Shown: positions 1 to 8,251, counted from the stretch's first letter. The stretch is DNA of 21,436 bases from CAYSRM01 sp964543205 (GCA_964543205.1 CAZIXB010000015.1:1-21436), one strand, 5' to 3'. Translations and numbers: made by a program. The notes: a model not told the origin generated them from the sequence alone.

Positions 1-1926
1 TTCGAAGTCTGCGTCAATCACATCTCCTTCCTCGTTCTTCGATGCACCTCCTTCTCCTTGCTGTTGTTCAGTTGCTCCGGAGCCACTCGGTCCGGCCTGT
101 CCTTCTGCGCCGGCGCCCTGCTCCTGTCCGGTTTTAGCCTGGGAATACAATTCCGATGAAATCTCCTGCATCTCCTGGTTCAAAGCGTCCATCTTGGACT
201 TCATAGCATCAGCGTCCTCTGACTGGACTGCGGACTTCAGGTCCTCTATGGATTTCTCGACCTTGGCCTTTTTGTCTGCATCGACTTTGTCGCCCTGTTC
301 CTTAATCAGTTTTTCAGTCTGATAGATTACGCTTTCCGCTGTATTCCTGGTTTCAACAACCTCTTTGCGTTTCTTGTCTTCATCGGCGTGCTGTTCAGCG
401 TCCTTTACCATCTGGTTTATCTCGTTTTCGGATAAGCCGCTGGAAGCAGTAATAGTGATTTTCTGCTCCTTGCCAGTTCCGAGATCCTTGGCCGAAACAT
501 GCAAAATACCGTTGGCGTCAATATCAAAGGTTACCTCGATCTGCGGAACACCCCGAGGGGCGGGCGGAATGCCGCTCAGATGAAAACGCCCTATGGACTT
601 GTTGTGCGCCGCCATTTCACGCTCGCCCTGGAGAACATGAATCTCCACCGTGGGCTGACTATCAGCCGCTGTGGAAAAAATCTCGCTTTTCTTTGTGGGA
701 ATTGTAGTGTTCTTCTCAATCAGCTTGGTGAACACACCGCCTAGAGTTTCTATGCCAAGAGACAGCGGTGTTACATCCAGAAGCAGCACGTCTTTAACAT
801 CTCCCTGAAGAATGCCCCCCTGGATGGCCGCGCCTACAGCGACCACTTCGTCAGGGTTGACGCCCTTGTGAGGATCCTTGCCGAATAAATCCTTAACCTT
901 CTCCTGAACCTTCGGCATGCGGGTCATGCCGCCAACCAGTATAACTTCGTCAATATTGGAAGCGCTCGCGTCGGACATGGCTTCCTTACACGGACCAACA
1001 GTCCTGTCAAGCAGGCTGTCAACAAGCTGTTCGAGCTTGGACCTTGTCAGCGAAATATTCAAATGTTTTGGACCCGCAGAATCGGCCGTAATAAATGGAA
1101 GATTGACGTCTGTATGCTGCGAACTGGAAAGTTCGCACTTTGCTTTCTCTGCAGCTTCCTTAAGCCGCTGCAGCGCCATGCTGTCCTTAGCAAGATCTAT
1201 GCCCTGATCCTTCTTGAACTCCTCCACAAGCCAGTCAATGATGGCCTGGTCAATGTCGTCACCGCCAAGATGCGTGTCTCCATTGGTGGCCTTCACTTCA
1301 AAAACCCCTTCTCCAAGCTCAAGCAACGAGATGTCAAATGTTCCACCGCCAAAGTCGTAAACTGCAATATTCTCGTCATTGTTCTTGTCCAACCCATAGG
1401 CAAGGGAGGCCGCGGTAGGCTCGTTTATTATCCGCATCACCTCAAGTCCGGCAATTTTTCCGGCATCCTTTGTGGCCTGCCTCTGGCGATCATTGAAATA
1501 AGCCGGAACGGTAATAACCGCCTGGGTAATTTTTTCACCCAGATACTGCTCTGCATCAGCCTTCAACTTCTGCAGAATCATAGAGGAAATCTCCGGAGGA
1601 GAATACTTTTTGTCATCAATCTTTACATGCGCATCTCCCTTATCGGACTTCACTATTTCATAAGGAACAAGCGTAATCTCATGAGCCACCTCGTCAAAAC
1701 GCCGCCCCATGAACCTCTTGATCGAAAACACCGTGTTTTTCGGATTGGTCACAGCCTGCCTCTTGGCAGCCTGTCCAACCAGCCTTTCTCCATTCTTTGT
1801 AAACGCAACTATCGAAGGAGTTGTCCTTGAGCCTTCCGAATTCGGAATAACAGTCGATTCGCCACCTTCAATAACCGCCATACAAGAATTGGTTGTTCCT
1901 AAATCTATTCCTAAAACTTTTGCCAT
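1..1926 (-). CDS. dnaK: Molecular chaperone DnaK (Hsp70), 3' end cut by window edge
   Basis: ATP-dependent cytosolic chaperone that binds and releases unfolded segments with DnaJ and GrpE, neither of which is in view. Translation from the ATG at 1926 begins MAKVLGIDLGTTNS, the Hsp70 phosphate-1 loop. Other hallmarks follow in order: the VPAYFNDRQRQATKDAGKIA block, NEPTAASLAYGLD, the DFGGGTFD phosphate-2 motif, VGGMTRMPKVQ, and the substrate domain start LLLDVTPLSLGIETLGG. A charged helical lid then leads into a Gly/Gln-rich tail. The last 16 visible residues include EEGDVIDADFE, the typical DnaK C-terminus, so only a few codons are missing. 642 residues are visible in one open frame. A GGGGG ribosome-binding site lies 8 bases before the ATG. 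Identity is certain. Confidence 0.99.
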   Translation of the reverse strand, partial: MAKVLGIDLGTTNSCMAVIEGGESTVIPNSEGSRTTPSIVAFTKNGERLVGQAAKRQAVTNPKNTVFSIKRFMGRRFDEVAHEITLVPYEIVKSDKGDAHVKIDDKKYSPPEISSMILQKLKADAEQYLGEKITQAVITVPAYFNDRQRQATKDAGKIAGLEVMRIINEPTAASLAYGLDKNNDENIAVYDFGGGTFDISLLELGEGVFEVKATNGDTHLGGDDIDQAIIDWLVEEFKKDQGIDLAKDSMALQRLKEAAEKAKCELSSSQHTDVNLPFITADSAGPKHLNISLTRSKLEQLVDSLLDRTVGPCKEAMSDASASNIDEVILVGGMTRMPKVQEKVKDLFGKDPHKGVNPDEVVAVGAAIQGGILQGDVKDVLLLDVTPLSLGIETLGGVFTKLIEKNTTIPTKKSEIFSTAADSQPTVEIHVLQGEREMAAHNKSIGRFHLSGIPPAPRGVPQIEVTFDIDANGILHVSAKDLGTGKEQKITITASSGLSENEINQMVKDAEQHADEDKKRKEVVETRNTAESVIYQTEKLIKEQGDKVDADKKAKVEKSIEDLKSAVQSEDADAMKSKMDALNQEMQEISSELYSQAKTGQEQGAGAEGQAGPSGSGATEQQQGEGGASKNEEGDVIDADFE

Positions 1927-1969
1927 AACAAATGCCCCCTTAAATTTTCCTTATTCCAATTCGGGCAAT

Positions 1970-1975
1970 ATTATA
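1970..1975 (-). promoter_or_regulatory. Possible -10 box for dnaK
   Basis: A perfect TATAAT on the minus strand about 44 bases before the dnaK ATG. A start about 7 bases downstream would give a leader near 37 nt. No convincing -35 box was found 16-18 bases upstream, and no classical CIRCE operator or sigma32 promoter was seen. The call rests on the single hexamer. Confidence 0.35.
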
Positions 1976-2031
1976 AGCATATAGCATGCCAAAGAGGAGA
2001 TAATATCAGTTACGTGTACCTATATTGCGTA

Positions 2032-2050
2032 TTAGCAATGGGTTAGCAAT
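2032..2050. repeat. Short direct repeat upstream of dnaK
   Basis: TTAGCAAT occurs twice (2032-2039 and 2043-2050) with an 11-base period, about one helical turn, between the ends of dnaK and ruvB. TTAGCA resembles a CIRCE half-site, but the copies are direct and not inverted. It could be a binding site on one helix face, or chance. The rest of 1927-2145 shows no convincing gene. Confidence 0.35.
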
Positions 2051-2145
2051 TCATGGAAAGACTCAAAATGGAATCAAGTGGCGCGTCGAAATGTCTCATA
2101 CTTAACCGGGTGGCCCCACGGAGGGACAACATGGCACTCTTCGCT

Positions 2146-3165
2146 TCAGACTCCAAGCTCTTCCTGTCTTCCGGGGCTCTCCAGTCCGAAGCGCTTGTAA
2201 CAAAGTTCGGTTACAACTCTTCCTCTGGGCGTCCTCCGTAAATATCCTTCCTGGATAAGGTACGGCTCATAGACATCTTCAATAGTATCGGCTTCTTCGC
2301 CGACTGATACGGCAAGAGAGCCAAGTCCAACCGGGCCGCCAGAAAATTTGTGGATTACAGTCTCCAGGATACGCTTGTCCATTTCATCGAGTCCGTATTT
2401 GTCAATATCAAGCATTTCGAGGGCCCGGTCGGCAACTTCGCAGGTTACTTTGTTGTCGGCCCGGACCTGGGCGTAATCACGAACTCTTCTGAGCAGGTTG
2501 TTTGCAATCCGGGGCGTCCCGCGGGCCCTTCCGGCAACTTCTTTGCCTCCCGGTTCGTCCACGTCCACGTCAAGTATGCGGGAAGATCGCGATATAATTC
2601 TGAAAAGGTCGTCCACACCGTAATAATCAAGCCGGCAACCTATCCCGAACCTGCCCCGCAACGGAGCTGAAAGCAGCCCGCTGCGCGTAGTGGCGCCCAC
2701 CAGGGTAAACCTTGGCAGCTCAAGACGCACGGATCTGGCGCTGGGACCCTGATCTATCATTATGTCAATAACATAGTCCTCCATCGCCGAATAAAGGTAT
2801 TCCTCAACGCTCTTCTGCATCCTGTGAATCTCGTCGATAAACAATACGTCTCCACGCTCAAGACTGGTCAAAAGCCCGGCCAGGTCCCCGGCTTTGTCTA
2901 TCACCGGACCGGAGGTCACTTTGATATTCACGTCCATGGCATTGGCAAGAATGTGGGCAAGGGTTGTTTTGCCAAGGCCCGGCGGACCGGACAGAAGCAC
3001 ATGATCCAGAACGTCTTGCCTTGCCCTTGCTGCTTCCACGGCAAGCTTCAACCGCTCACAGATTTTTCTCTGGCCAACAAAGTCGTCAAAAGTCCGGGGA
3101 CGAAGACTCAGATCCAGTTCCCTGTCCGGCTGGTTAAAGCTTTCTGCAATAGGTTTTTCAGACAT
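2146..3165 (-). CDS. ruvB: Holliday junction branch migration DNA helicase RuvB
   Basis: Hexameric AAA+ motor that drives branch migration on RuvA-bound Holliday junctions. The 339 residues are close to the usual length. Visible motifs are Walker A GPPGLGKTT (60-68), Walker B LFIDEIHRM (about 109-116), the sensor/arginine-finger region GATTRSGLLSAPLRGRFG with the finger Arg near 172, and the C-terminal winged helix ending TPRGRVVTELCYKRFG. It starts 15 bases after the ruvA stop and is the last gene of the rSAM-yebC-ruvC-ruvA-ruvB run. There is no clear Shine-Dalgarno site before its ATG, so translation probably depends on coupling to ruvA. Confidence 0.98.
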   Translation of the reverse strand: MSEKPIAESFNQPDRELDLSLRPRTFDDFVGQRKICERLKLAVEAARARQDVLDHVLLSGPPGLGKTTLAHILANAMDVNIKVTSGPVIDKAGDLAGLLTSLERGDVLFIDEIHRMQKSVEEYLYSAMEDYVIDIMIDQGPSARSVRLELPRFTLVGATTRSGLLSAPLRGRFGIGCRLDYYGVDDLFRIISRSSRILDVDVDEPGGKEVAGRARGTPRIANNLLRRVRDYAQVRADNKVTCEVADRALEMLDIDKYGLDEMDKRILETVIHKFSGGPVGLGSLAVSVGEEADTIEDVYEPYLIQEGYLRRTPRGRVVTELCYKRFGLESPGRQEELGV

Positions 3166-3180
3166 AGTTTACAATTCTGT

Positions 3181-3774
3181 TCAGGAAGAGAGGGCCTTCC
3201 TTATAACTTCTTCAACATCAAGAGAACCGGGCTCTTTTTCAATAACCTTCCTGACCATCCTGCTTGCTTCATTTTGTTTGTAGCCTAAAGCGATCAGGGC
3301 CATTGCAGCGTCCGCAACTCTCTGATCAATCTTGTCCGAATCTCCGGCGCCGGCCGCTTCAAGCGCGTCCCCTTCGTCAAGCCTGTGTTTTATTTCCATC
3401 ACAATGCGTTCAGCGGTTTTCTTGCCGAGCCCTGAAATCGAAGTCAGCCGCTTAACGTCATTATCAATAATCGCGGACTTAAGTTCACGGATAGACATGC
3501 CGCTCAATGCGCTGAGAGCCAGTTTGGGTCCAACCCCGCTGATGCCTATAAGCATAAGAAACATCTTTTTTTCAGATGGAGAGGAAAACCCGAAAAGTTC
3601 ATGGCGATCCTCGCGCACATAATAGTGAGTTAGAATCAAGCATTCTTCTCCAACCCTGGGGAGCTTGTCGTAGGTCAACAGTGAAATCAACGCGCCGTAA
3701 CCTATGCCCCCTATATCTATTATAACATGAGTCGGCTGTTTTTCCGCCAACCTGCCCTTGAGGTACATTATCAT
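3181..3774 (-). CDS. ruvA: Holliday junction branch migration protein RuvA
   Basis: Tetrameric junction-binding subunit that loads RuvB. The 197-residue protein begins MIMYLKGRLAEKQ and has the domain I barrel, the two HhH elements (LMLIGISGVGPKLALSALS and LTSISGLGKKTAERIVMEI), and a C-terminal three-helix RuvB-binding domain (about 150-197, containing ALIALGYKQNEASRMV) after an acidic Gly/Ala linker. The ATG at 3774 has an AGGA site about 10 bases upstream, which supports the first of two nearby Met codons. It lies 23 bases after ruvC and 15 before ruvB. Confidence 0.98.
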   Translation of the reverse strand: MIMYLKGRLAEKQPTHVIIDIGGIGYGALISLLTYDKLPRVGEECLILTHYYVREDRHELFGFSSPSEKKMFLMLIGISGVGPKLALSALSGMSIRELKSAIIDNDVKRLTSISGLGKKTAERIVMEIKHRLDEGDALEAAGAGDSDKIDQRVADAAMALIALGYKQNEASRMVRKVIEKEPGSLDVEEVIRKALSS

Positions 3775-3797
3775 ACTAAACGATTCCTACTCGATGC

Positions 3798-4307
3798 CTA
3801 TATAGGCTTTGCCAGCATCAGACTGCCGGACACATTATGCAGGTGGCAAATAGCCATGGCAAGAGCGTCGCCCGCGTCTTCCTGCGGTTCTTCTTTCATA
3901 GCAAGTATCCGCATCAGCATCTTTCTTACCTGTTCCTTGTCCGCGCTTCCGTACCCGACCACAGCCTGTTTAACTTTCCGGGGCGCATATTCAAAGACGG
4001 GAATACCCCTTGCAGCGCAAGCCGCGATCACCGCCCCGCGCGCTTCTCCGAGTTTAACCGCAGTTCTCACATTGCGACAATAAAAGATGCCTTCAATGGC
4101 TATCGCATCAGGCCGCTGGCGCTTAATCACAGCCTTCACACAATCGCTTATGCGAAAAAGGGCTTCAGAAAGCGGAACACTGGAACCGACATTCACGTTG
4201 CTGCATTCAATAGCAGACAGACTGCTGCCCTCGGCCTGAACCACTCCCAGACCGGTAGACCGCAGGGATGTATCCACCCCAAGCACACGAACCTGCTTTC
4301 CAGACAT
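3798..4307 (-). CDS. ruvC: Crossover junction endodeoxyribonuclease RuvC
   Basis: Dimeric Mg-dependent nuclease that resolves Holliday junctions. The 169-residue form starting MSGKQVRVLGVDTS is preferred. A GGTGGAG site sits just upstream, and the start is 16 bases after yebC; a longer in-frame start at 4364 would overlap yebC by 41 bases and adds a non-homologous N-terminus. Acidic catalytic residues fit the RNase H-like fold: D12 (GVDTS), E72 (IEGIF), and D144 and D147 (EDAGDALAMAICH). The IEGIFYCRNVRTAVKLGEAR segment matches family helix B. The ruvC-ruvA-ruvB order is the common one. Confidence 0.96.
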   Translation of the reverse strand: MSGKQVRVLGVDTSLRSTGLGVVQAEGSSLSAIECSNVNVGSSVPLSEALFRISDCVKAVIKRQRPDAIAIEGIFYCRNVRTAVKLGEARGAVIAACAARGIPVFEYAPRKVKQAVVGYGSADKEQVRKMLMRILAMKEEPQEDAGDALAMAICHLHNVSGSLMLAKPI

Positions 4308-4323
4308 AAGGCTCCACCCAGAG

Positions 4324-5082
4324 CTACTTTCCCTTCTCCAATTCCTCCAGAATTGAATCGTCAATATTCATGTTGGTATACACATTCTGCACATCATCGT
4401 TGTCCTCAAGATCCGAGACAAACTTCATTGTCGCCGAAGCAGTGGACTTGTCTTTGACATCCACATAGGTGTAAGGAACAAGACTGACCTCCGAACTGAT
4501 GGTCTCTATCCCTGCCTTGTCAAGAGCTTCAACAACATCAGTTAAAGCGGAAGGCTCGGTTAATATCTCGTACTGTTCGCCGTCGCGCTTCATGTCCTCT
4601 GCTCCGGCGTCAATCACCAGCTCCATAAGCTTATCCTCGTCCACCTGGGACGAATCAATGAATATCTGGCCCTTTCTTTCGAAGTTTCGCGTTACTGCGC
4701 CTTGCTGGGCAAATTCAGTGTTGTTTTTATTGAATATGTGCCTGATCTCCGACGCCGCCCTGTTCTTGTTGTCGGTCAGAGCTTTAACAACCACTGCTAC
4801 CCCGCCGGCAACATAACCCTCGTAGACAGCTTCCTCATATGAAGCGCCTTCAAGTTCGCCTGTGCCCTTCTTGATCGCCCGTTCAATGTTGTCCGAGGGC
4901 ATATTGACGTTTTTTGCTTTCTGTATGAGTGTGCGCAGAGCAGCGTTCTTGTCCGGATCTCCTCCGCCTTCACGGGCTGTCACCAACAACTCCTTGCTCA
5001 TCTTGCTGAATACTTTTCCGCGCTTGGCGTCAGCAGCGCCTTTTTTATGCTGAATAGTCTTCCATTTACTGTGGCCGCTCAT
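4324..5082 (-). CDS. yebC: YebC/PmpR family protein
   Basis: A 252-residue member of the YebC/PmpR/TACO1 family, proposed as transcriptional regulators and more recently linked to translation of difficult (proline-rich) stretches. The N-terminal signature MSGHSKWKTIQHKK is intact, followed by KRGKVFSKMSKELLVTAREGG and NMPSDNIERAIKKGTGE, then the two alpha/beta domains (IFIDSSQVDEDKLMELVIDAGAED). The AAGGAG site overlaps the stop codon of the upstream radical SAM gene (TAAGGAG), so translational coupling is likely. Linkage of yebC to ruvC is widespread in bacteria. Confidence 0.97.
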   Translation of the reverse strand: MSGHSKWKTIQHKKGAADAKRGKVFSKMSKELLVTAREGGGDPDKNAALRTLIQKAKNVNMPSDNIERAIKKGTGELEGASYEEAVYEGYVAGGVAVVVKALTDNKNRAASEIRHIFNKNNTEFAQQGAVTRNFERKGQIFIDSSQVDEDKLMELVIDAGAEDMKRDGEQYEILTEPSALTDVVEALDKAGIETISSEVSLVPYTYVDVKDKSTASATMKFVSDLEDNDDVQNVYTNMNIDDSILEELEKGK

Positions 5083-5094
5083 AAGCCTCTCTCC

Positions 5095-6003
5095 TTACTC
5101 TGTTCCTGACTTCATATTAAACCCCACAAGCTCCTCGGGCGTATCATCAAACTCCTGCAACCACCCCTGTTCGAACCCGCAGGATTCAAAAAAATCAACT
5201 ACCCTGCCGTATGCTCCGGGGTCAACCCGCCGGTTCCATCCGTCTCTATCGGACGCCTTGTAAGCCGGCATGTACTGAGACATTACGCTCACAGCCGGCC
5301 GACTGTCGAATTCGTTCGCAAGCCAGCGCAGATTGTCAATAGCCTCTTTTTCCCTTCCCGGCAGAACCAGCAGCCTGCATATAACCCCCTTGCGGGCAAT
5401 ACCCCGAGAATCAACCTCCAGGGCGCCTTTCTGCCGCCACATCTCTTTGAACGCAGCCCTGGCTACAGCCGGATAATCCGAAGCTCCCGACCCTTCCTCC
5501 GCGCTGCCTGCATCAGAATACCTTAAATCCGTAAGGTAGACATCCACAAAACTTTCAATTTTGCCGAGGGTCTCAACTTTTTCGTAACCGCTGGTATTAT
5601 AAACCACCGGGATGCCGCCGGGCAAAGATTTCCCCCGCCCAAAAGCTTCTTCTATCATAGGCAGCCATGGGGTCGGACTCACGAGGTTGATATTATGGCT
5701 CCCGGCATCAGCCAGGTTGGCAAAAATGTCCCCAAGCTCGCCGTTTCCAATCACCCTGCCCCCCGCTTGCTGGCTCCAGGGATAATTCTGACAGTAAATA
5801 CATCTCAGAGTACAACGACTGAAAAACACTGTTCCAGAACCGGCATAACCGGAAACCGGCGGCTCTTCTCCATGATGCGGCCCTGATCTGTAAAGCCTTA
5901 CCCTGGAGCCGGCACCGCAATATCCCTTCTGTCCAGCCTCTCGATCAACCCCGCATTCCCGCGGACACAGCCTGCAATCTCTGAGATTCTCCTGCAAATT
6001 CAT
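5095..6003 (-). CDS. Radical SAM protein, PflA-like (COG1313 type)
   Basis: A 302-residue radical SAM protein resembling uncharacterised pyruvate formate-lyase-activating-enzyme homologues. The [4Fe-4S]/SAM triad is C64-x3-C68-x2-C71 (CTLRCIYCQN), preceded by PHHGEEPPVSGYAGSGTVFF, typical of COG1313. The N-terminus carries additional cysteines (C10, C13, C17, C29 in CRLCPRECGVDREAGQKGYC), which could hold a second metal site. The rest is the partial TIM barrel (YLTDLRYSD; RLLVLPGREKEAIDN). It is the first gene of the run leading into yebC-ruvCAB, with 12 bases to yebC. The ribosome-binding site is weak (AGG 7 bases before ATG). The glycyl radical or other partner is unknown. Confidence 0.88.
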   Translation of the reverse strand: MNLQENLRDCRLCPRECGVDREAGQKGYCGAGSRVRLYRSGPHHGEEPPVSGYAGSGTVFFSRCTLRCIYCQNYPWSQQAGGRVIGNGELGDIFANLADAGSHNINLVSPTPWLPMIEEAFGRGKSLPGGIPVVYNTSGYEKVETLGKIESFVDVYLTDLRYSDAGSAEEGSGASDYPAVARAAFKEMWRQKGALEVDSRGIARKGVICRLLVLPGREKEAIDNLRWLANEFDSRPAVSVMSQYMPAYKASDRDGWNRRVDPGAYGRVVDFFESCGFEQGWLQEFDDTPEELVGFNMKSGTE

Positions 6004-6038
6004 GTACCAGCCTGGCCTGCCGCTCCCTTCTTCTAAGA

Positions 6039-6051
6039 CGGCCTTCGGCCG
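6039..6051. repeat. Small GC-rich hairpin upstream of the radical SAM gene
   Basis: CGGCC-TTC-GGCCG can fold into a 5-bp stem with a 3-base loop about 40 bases before the radical SAM start. The T tract needed for an intrinsic terminator is absent. The surrounding spacer (6004-6176) holds partly inverted TTAGC/GCTAA words and no convincing gene. Confidence 0.4.
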
Positions 6052-6131
6052 CAGCCAAAGGCATTAGCTAGGCGCTAGACTCATAACCAACGCCCGAAGC
6101 TAACGACTAATATTTTCTCTTCTTCTTTGCT

Positions 6132-6173
6132 TCATCATTGGACATTCCGTGCTCATCATTGGATATTCTATCC
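6132..6173. repeat. Two-copy 21-bp tandem repeat
   Basis: Two adjacent 21-base units (6132-6152 and 6153-6173) both begin TCATCATTGGA and match at about 17 of 21 positions. The block ends four bases before the stop codon of the EF-G-like gene. It looks like the short degenerate tandem words seen between genes in some PVC genomes; that comparison is from memory and not a search. Confidence 0.6.
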
Positions 6174-6176
6174 TGC

Positions 6177-8198
6177 TTACTCTTCTTCCTTCTGAGCCTC
6201 GGCAACAACCTTCTGCGCAACATTGGACGGAACCTGCTCGTAACGCGAAAACTCCATCTCAAAAGAGCCCTGGCCGGCAGTCATGCTGCGCAACTCCGCG
6301 CAATACTTGAATAATTCGGCCTGCGGCACGTCGGCGGTTATGACCTGCATGCCTTCCTCCGGGCTCATGCCCAGAATTCTTCCGCGCCTCTGATTAAGAT
6401 CTCCGTTGACATCCCCGAGATGCTGATCGGTTATTGTAACCTTAACTGTCATGATCGGTTCCAGCAGAACGGGTTTGGCCTTGCTCATGGCTTCTCTAAA
6501 CGCTTTGGATGCCGCTATTTTAAAGGCCACTTCAGAAGAATCAACGTCATGATACGAGCCGTCATAAACGGTTACTTTAACATCCGTGACAGGATATCCG
6601 GCGACTGCTCCCGACTTCATGCCTTCAACCAAGCCTTTCTGGACTGCCGGCATAAATCCTCCGGGTATAACTCCGCCCACGATTGCGTCCACAAACCAGT
6701 CCTCTTCTTCGGGCTGTTTCGGTTCCACTTTGAGGTAAACCTCGCCATACTGCCCGCGCCCGCCGGATTGCTTCTTATGTTTGTGATGGCCGTCGCCCTG
6801 AGCGGTAACAGTTTCGTGATATGGAACCCTGGGGGTTTTCAGGTTCACCTCGACGTTGCTTCTGCGTTTCATAAGGCTTACCGCAACATCGATATGGACG
6901 TCGCCAAGTCCCGACAAAACCGTCTCATGGGTCTCGCTGTCTCTCCTGAAATTCAAAGTGGGATCCTCTTCTGTAACTCTTGCCAGAGCAGTGCCCAGCT
7001 TGTCTTCGTCGGCCTGGGTCTTTGCAAACACAGCCATAAAATAAACAGGACTGGGAAGTTTAATTTCAGGCATTGTCCTCTCTGAACCGCCTCCACAAAG
7101 CGTATCTCCAAACCCGGTATCTTTCAGCTTGGGAATGGCTACAATCTCTCCAGGCATTGCAGAATCTACGGAATCCTGTTCTTTTCCGTTCACAACCAGG
7201 AGAGATCCGGCCTTTTCCTTATGCGACAGCGAAGCATTCATTATCTCCGCATCCTTTTTGAGCTTTCCACCGAAAACCCGCACAAATGAAAGCTTTCCCA
7301 CAAAAGGATCGTTCACGCTGCGCCATACCTGCGCCACAAGCTCGCCTTCAGGGTCAACATTAACGGTATTGCCTTCAGCGTCTGTAACTGCCCTGTCCAC
7401 CGGAGAGGGGAAAAACCTTTGTGCGCCAACCATAAGTTCTTCTATGCCAAGCTCTTTCAAGGGCATACATACAAAAACCGGCACAAGTCCGCCGTCCACA
7501 ACAGCCTTCCTGAGGCCGTTGGCAACCTCGTCAGCCGAAAGTGGTTCTCCTCCAAGGAATTTCTCTATCAACTCATCATTGGTCTCGGCGGCTTTCTCTG
7601 TAAGACCGGACCTGGCTTCTTCAACCTGATCCTTCACAGCATCAGGCGCTTCGCCATCGGCAAGAACATCAACAACACCGCTTCCGTCCGGAAGTGGCAA
7701 AGTCACCGGAACACAACCGTCACCGAATGTGCTCTGTATGTCGGAAAGTATTTTTGAAAAATCAGTGTTATCCTTGTCAAGACCTGTAATAACGATTGAA
7801 CGGGCAAGGCCGTTCTGTTCGCAGGCTTTCCAAACCTTGTGCGTCCCCACCTGGATACCTGAGGCCGCGTCAATGGCTATAAGTCCGGTCTCGCACGCCC
7901 GGCAGGCACATAATACTTCGCCGAAAAAGTCCATATACCCGGGCGTGTCTATAAACACTAAACGCGTTTCCTTGCCGCCGGCCTTATGAGTCGCCGCAAA
8001 CGGCTTGGCGGAAATGGTTATCTTCCGGTCCTTCTCCTCGTCAGTGTAGTCGGCCATGCTGCTGCCGGAATCCACAAGGCCCATCCTGCTGTTAACCCCC
8101 AGTTTGTAAAGCAGAGCGTCGGCCAGGGTCGTCTTACCGCTTGAGGTGTGCCCCATTAGTCCAAAAGTTCTGACATCACTTACAGGTATATCACTCAT
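6177..8198 (-). CDS. EF-G-like translational GTPase (FusA2-type paralogue)
   Basis: A 673-residue protein with the five-domain EF-G layout, annotated in many genomes as elongation factor G-like protein. G1 is GHTSSGKT (16-23) and G3 is DTPG (84-87). Domain III carries EEDPTLNFRRDSETHETVLSGLGDVHID, domain IV HKHKKQSGGRGQYGEVYLKVEP, and domain V QLFxYxxELRSMTAGQGSFEMEF-like sequence. The G4 motif is altered: where EF-G has NKMD, the aligned stretch VITGLDKDNTDF has TGLD (138-141), losing both the Asn and the Lys. The ATG at 8198 is chosen over an in-frame TTG at 8207, because the GGGAG site is 9 bases from the ATG but abuts the TTG. Whether it acts in elongation, recycling or stress is not known. 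Confidence 0.9.
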   Translation of the reverse strand: MSDIPVSDVRTFGLMGHTSSGKTTLADALLYKLGVNSRMGLVDSGSSMADYTDEEKDRKITISAKPFAATHKAGGKETRLVFIDTPGYMDFFGEVLCACRACETGLIAIDAASGIQVGTHKVWKACEQNGLARSIVITGLDKDNTDFSKILSDIQSTFGDGCVPVTLPLPDGSGVVDVLADGEAPDAVKDQVEEARSGLTEKAAETNDELIEKFLGGEPLSADEVANGLRKAVVDGGLVPVFVCMPLKELGIEELMVGAQRFFPSPVDRAVTDAEGNTVNVDPEGELVAQVWRSVNDPFVGKLSFVRVFGGKLKKDAEIMNASLSHKEKAGSLLVVNGKEQDSVDSAMPGEIVAIPKLKDTGFGDTLCGGGSERTMPEIKLPSPVYFMAVFAKTQADEDKLGTALARVTEEDPTLNFRRDSETHETVLSGLGDVHIDVAVSLMKRRSNVEVNLKTPRVPYHETVTAQGDGHHKHKKQSGGRGQYGEVYLKVEPKQPEEEDWFVDAIVGGVIPGGFMPAVQKGLVEGMKSGAVAGYPVTDVKVTVYDGSYHDVDSSEVAFKIAASKAFREAMSKAKPVLLEPIMTVKVTITDQHLGDVNGDLNQRRGRILGMSPEEGMQVITADVPQAELFKYCAELRSMTAGQGSFEMEFSRYEQVPSNVAQKVVAEAQKEEE

Positions 8199-8251
8199 AT
8201 CACTCAACTCCCGTAGTACTTACTTCACCGTTTTGACCGCAAAAAAGCGTG

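Noticed and set aside
1063..1830. 255-residue plus-strand open frame inside dnaK
   Set aside because: Antisense to a certain dnaK sequence, with no recognisable domain and no ribosome-binding site. It is a by-product of dnaK codon use.
2053..2145. Short open frames between the ruvB stop and the dnaK promoter
   Set aside because: Low-information translations with no ribosome-binding site. The tract may be a dispersed repeat remnant, but nothing in the window confirms it.
4308..4364. N-terminal extension of RuvC
   Set aside because: It would overlap yebC and has no family match, while the ATG at 4307 has a good ribosome-binding site and starts the conserved domain.
6420..7085. 221-residue plus-strand open frame inside the EF-G-like gene
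   Set aside because: Fully antisense to a strongly conserved GTPase; composition is that of a shadow frame.
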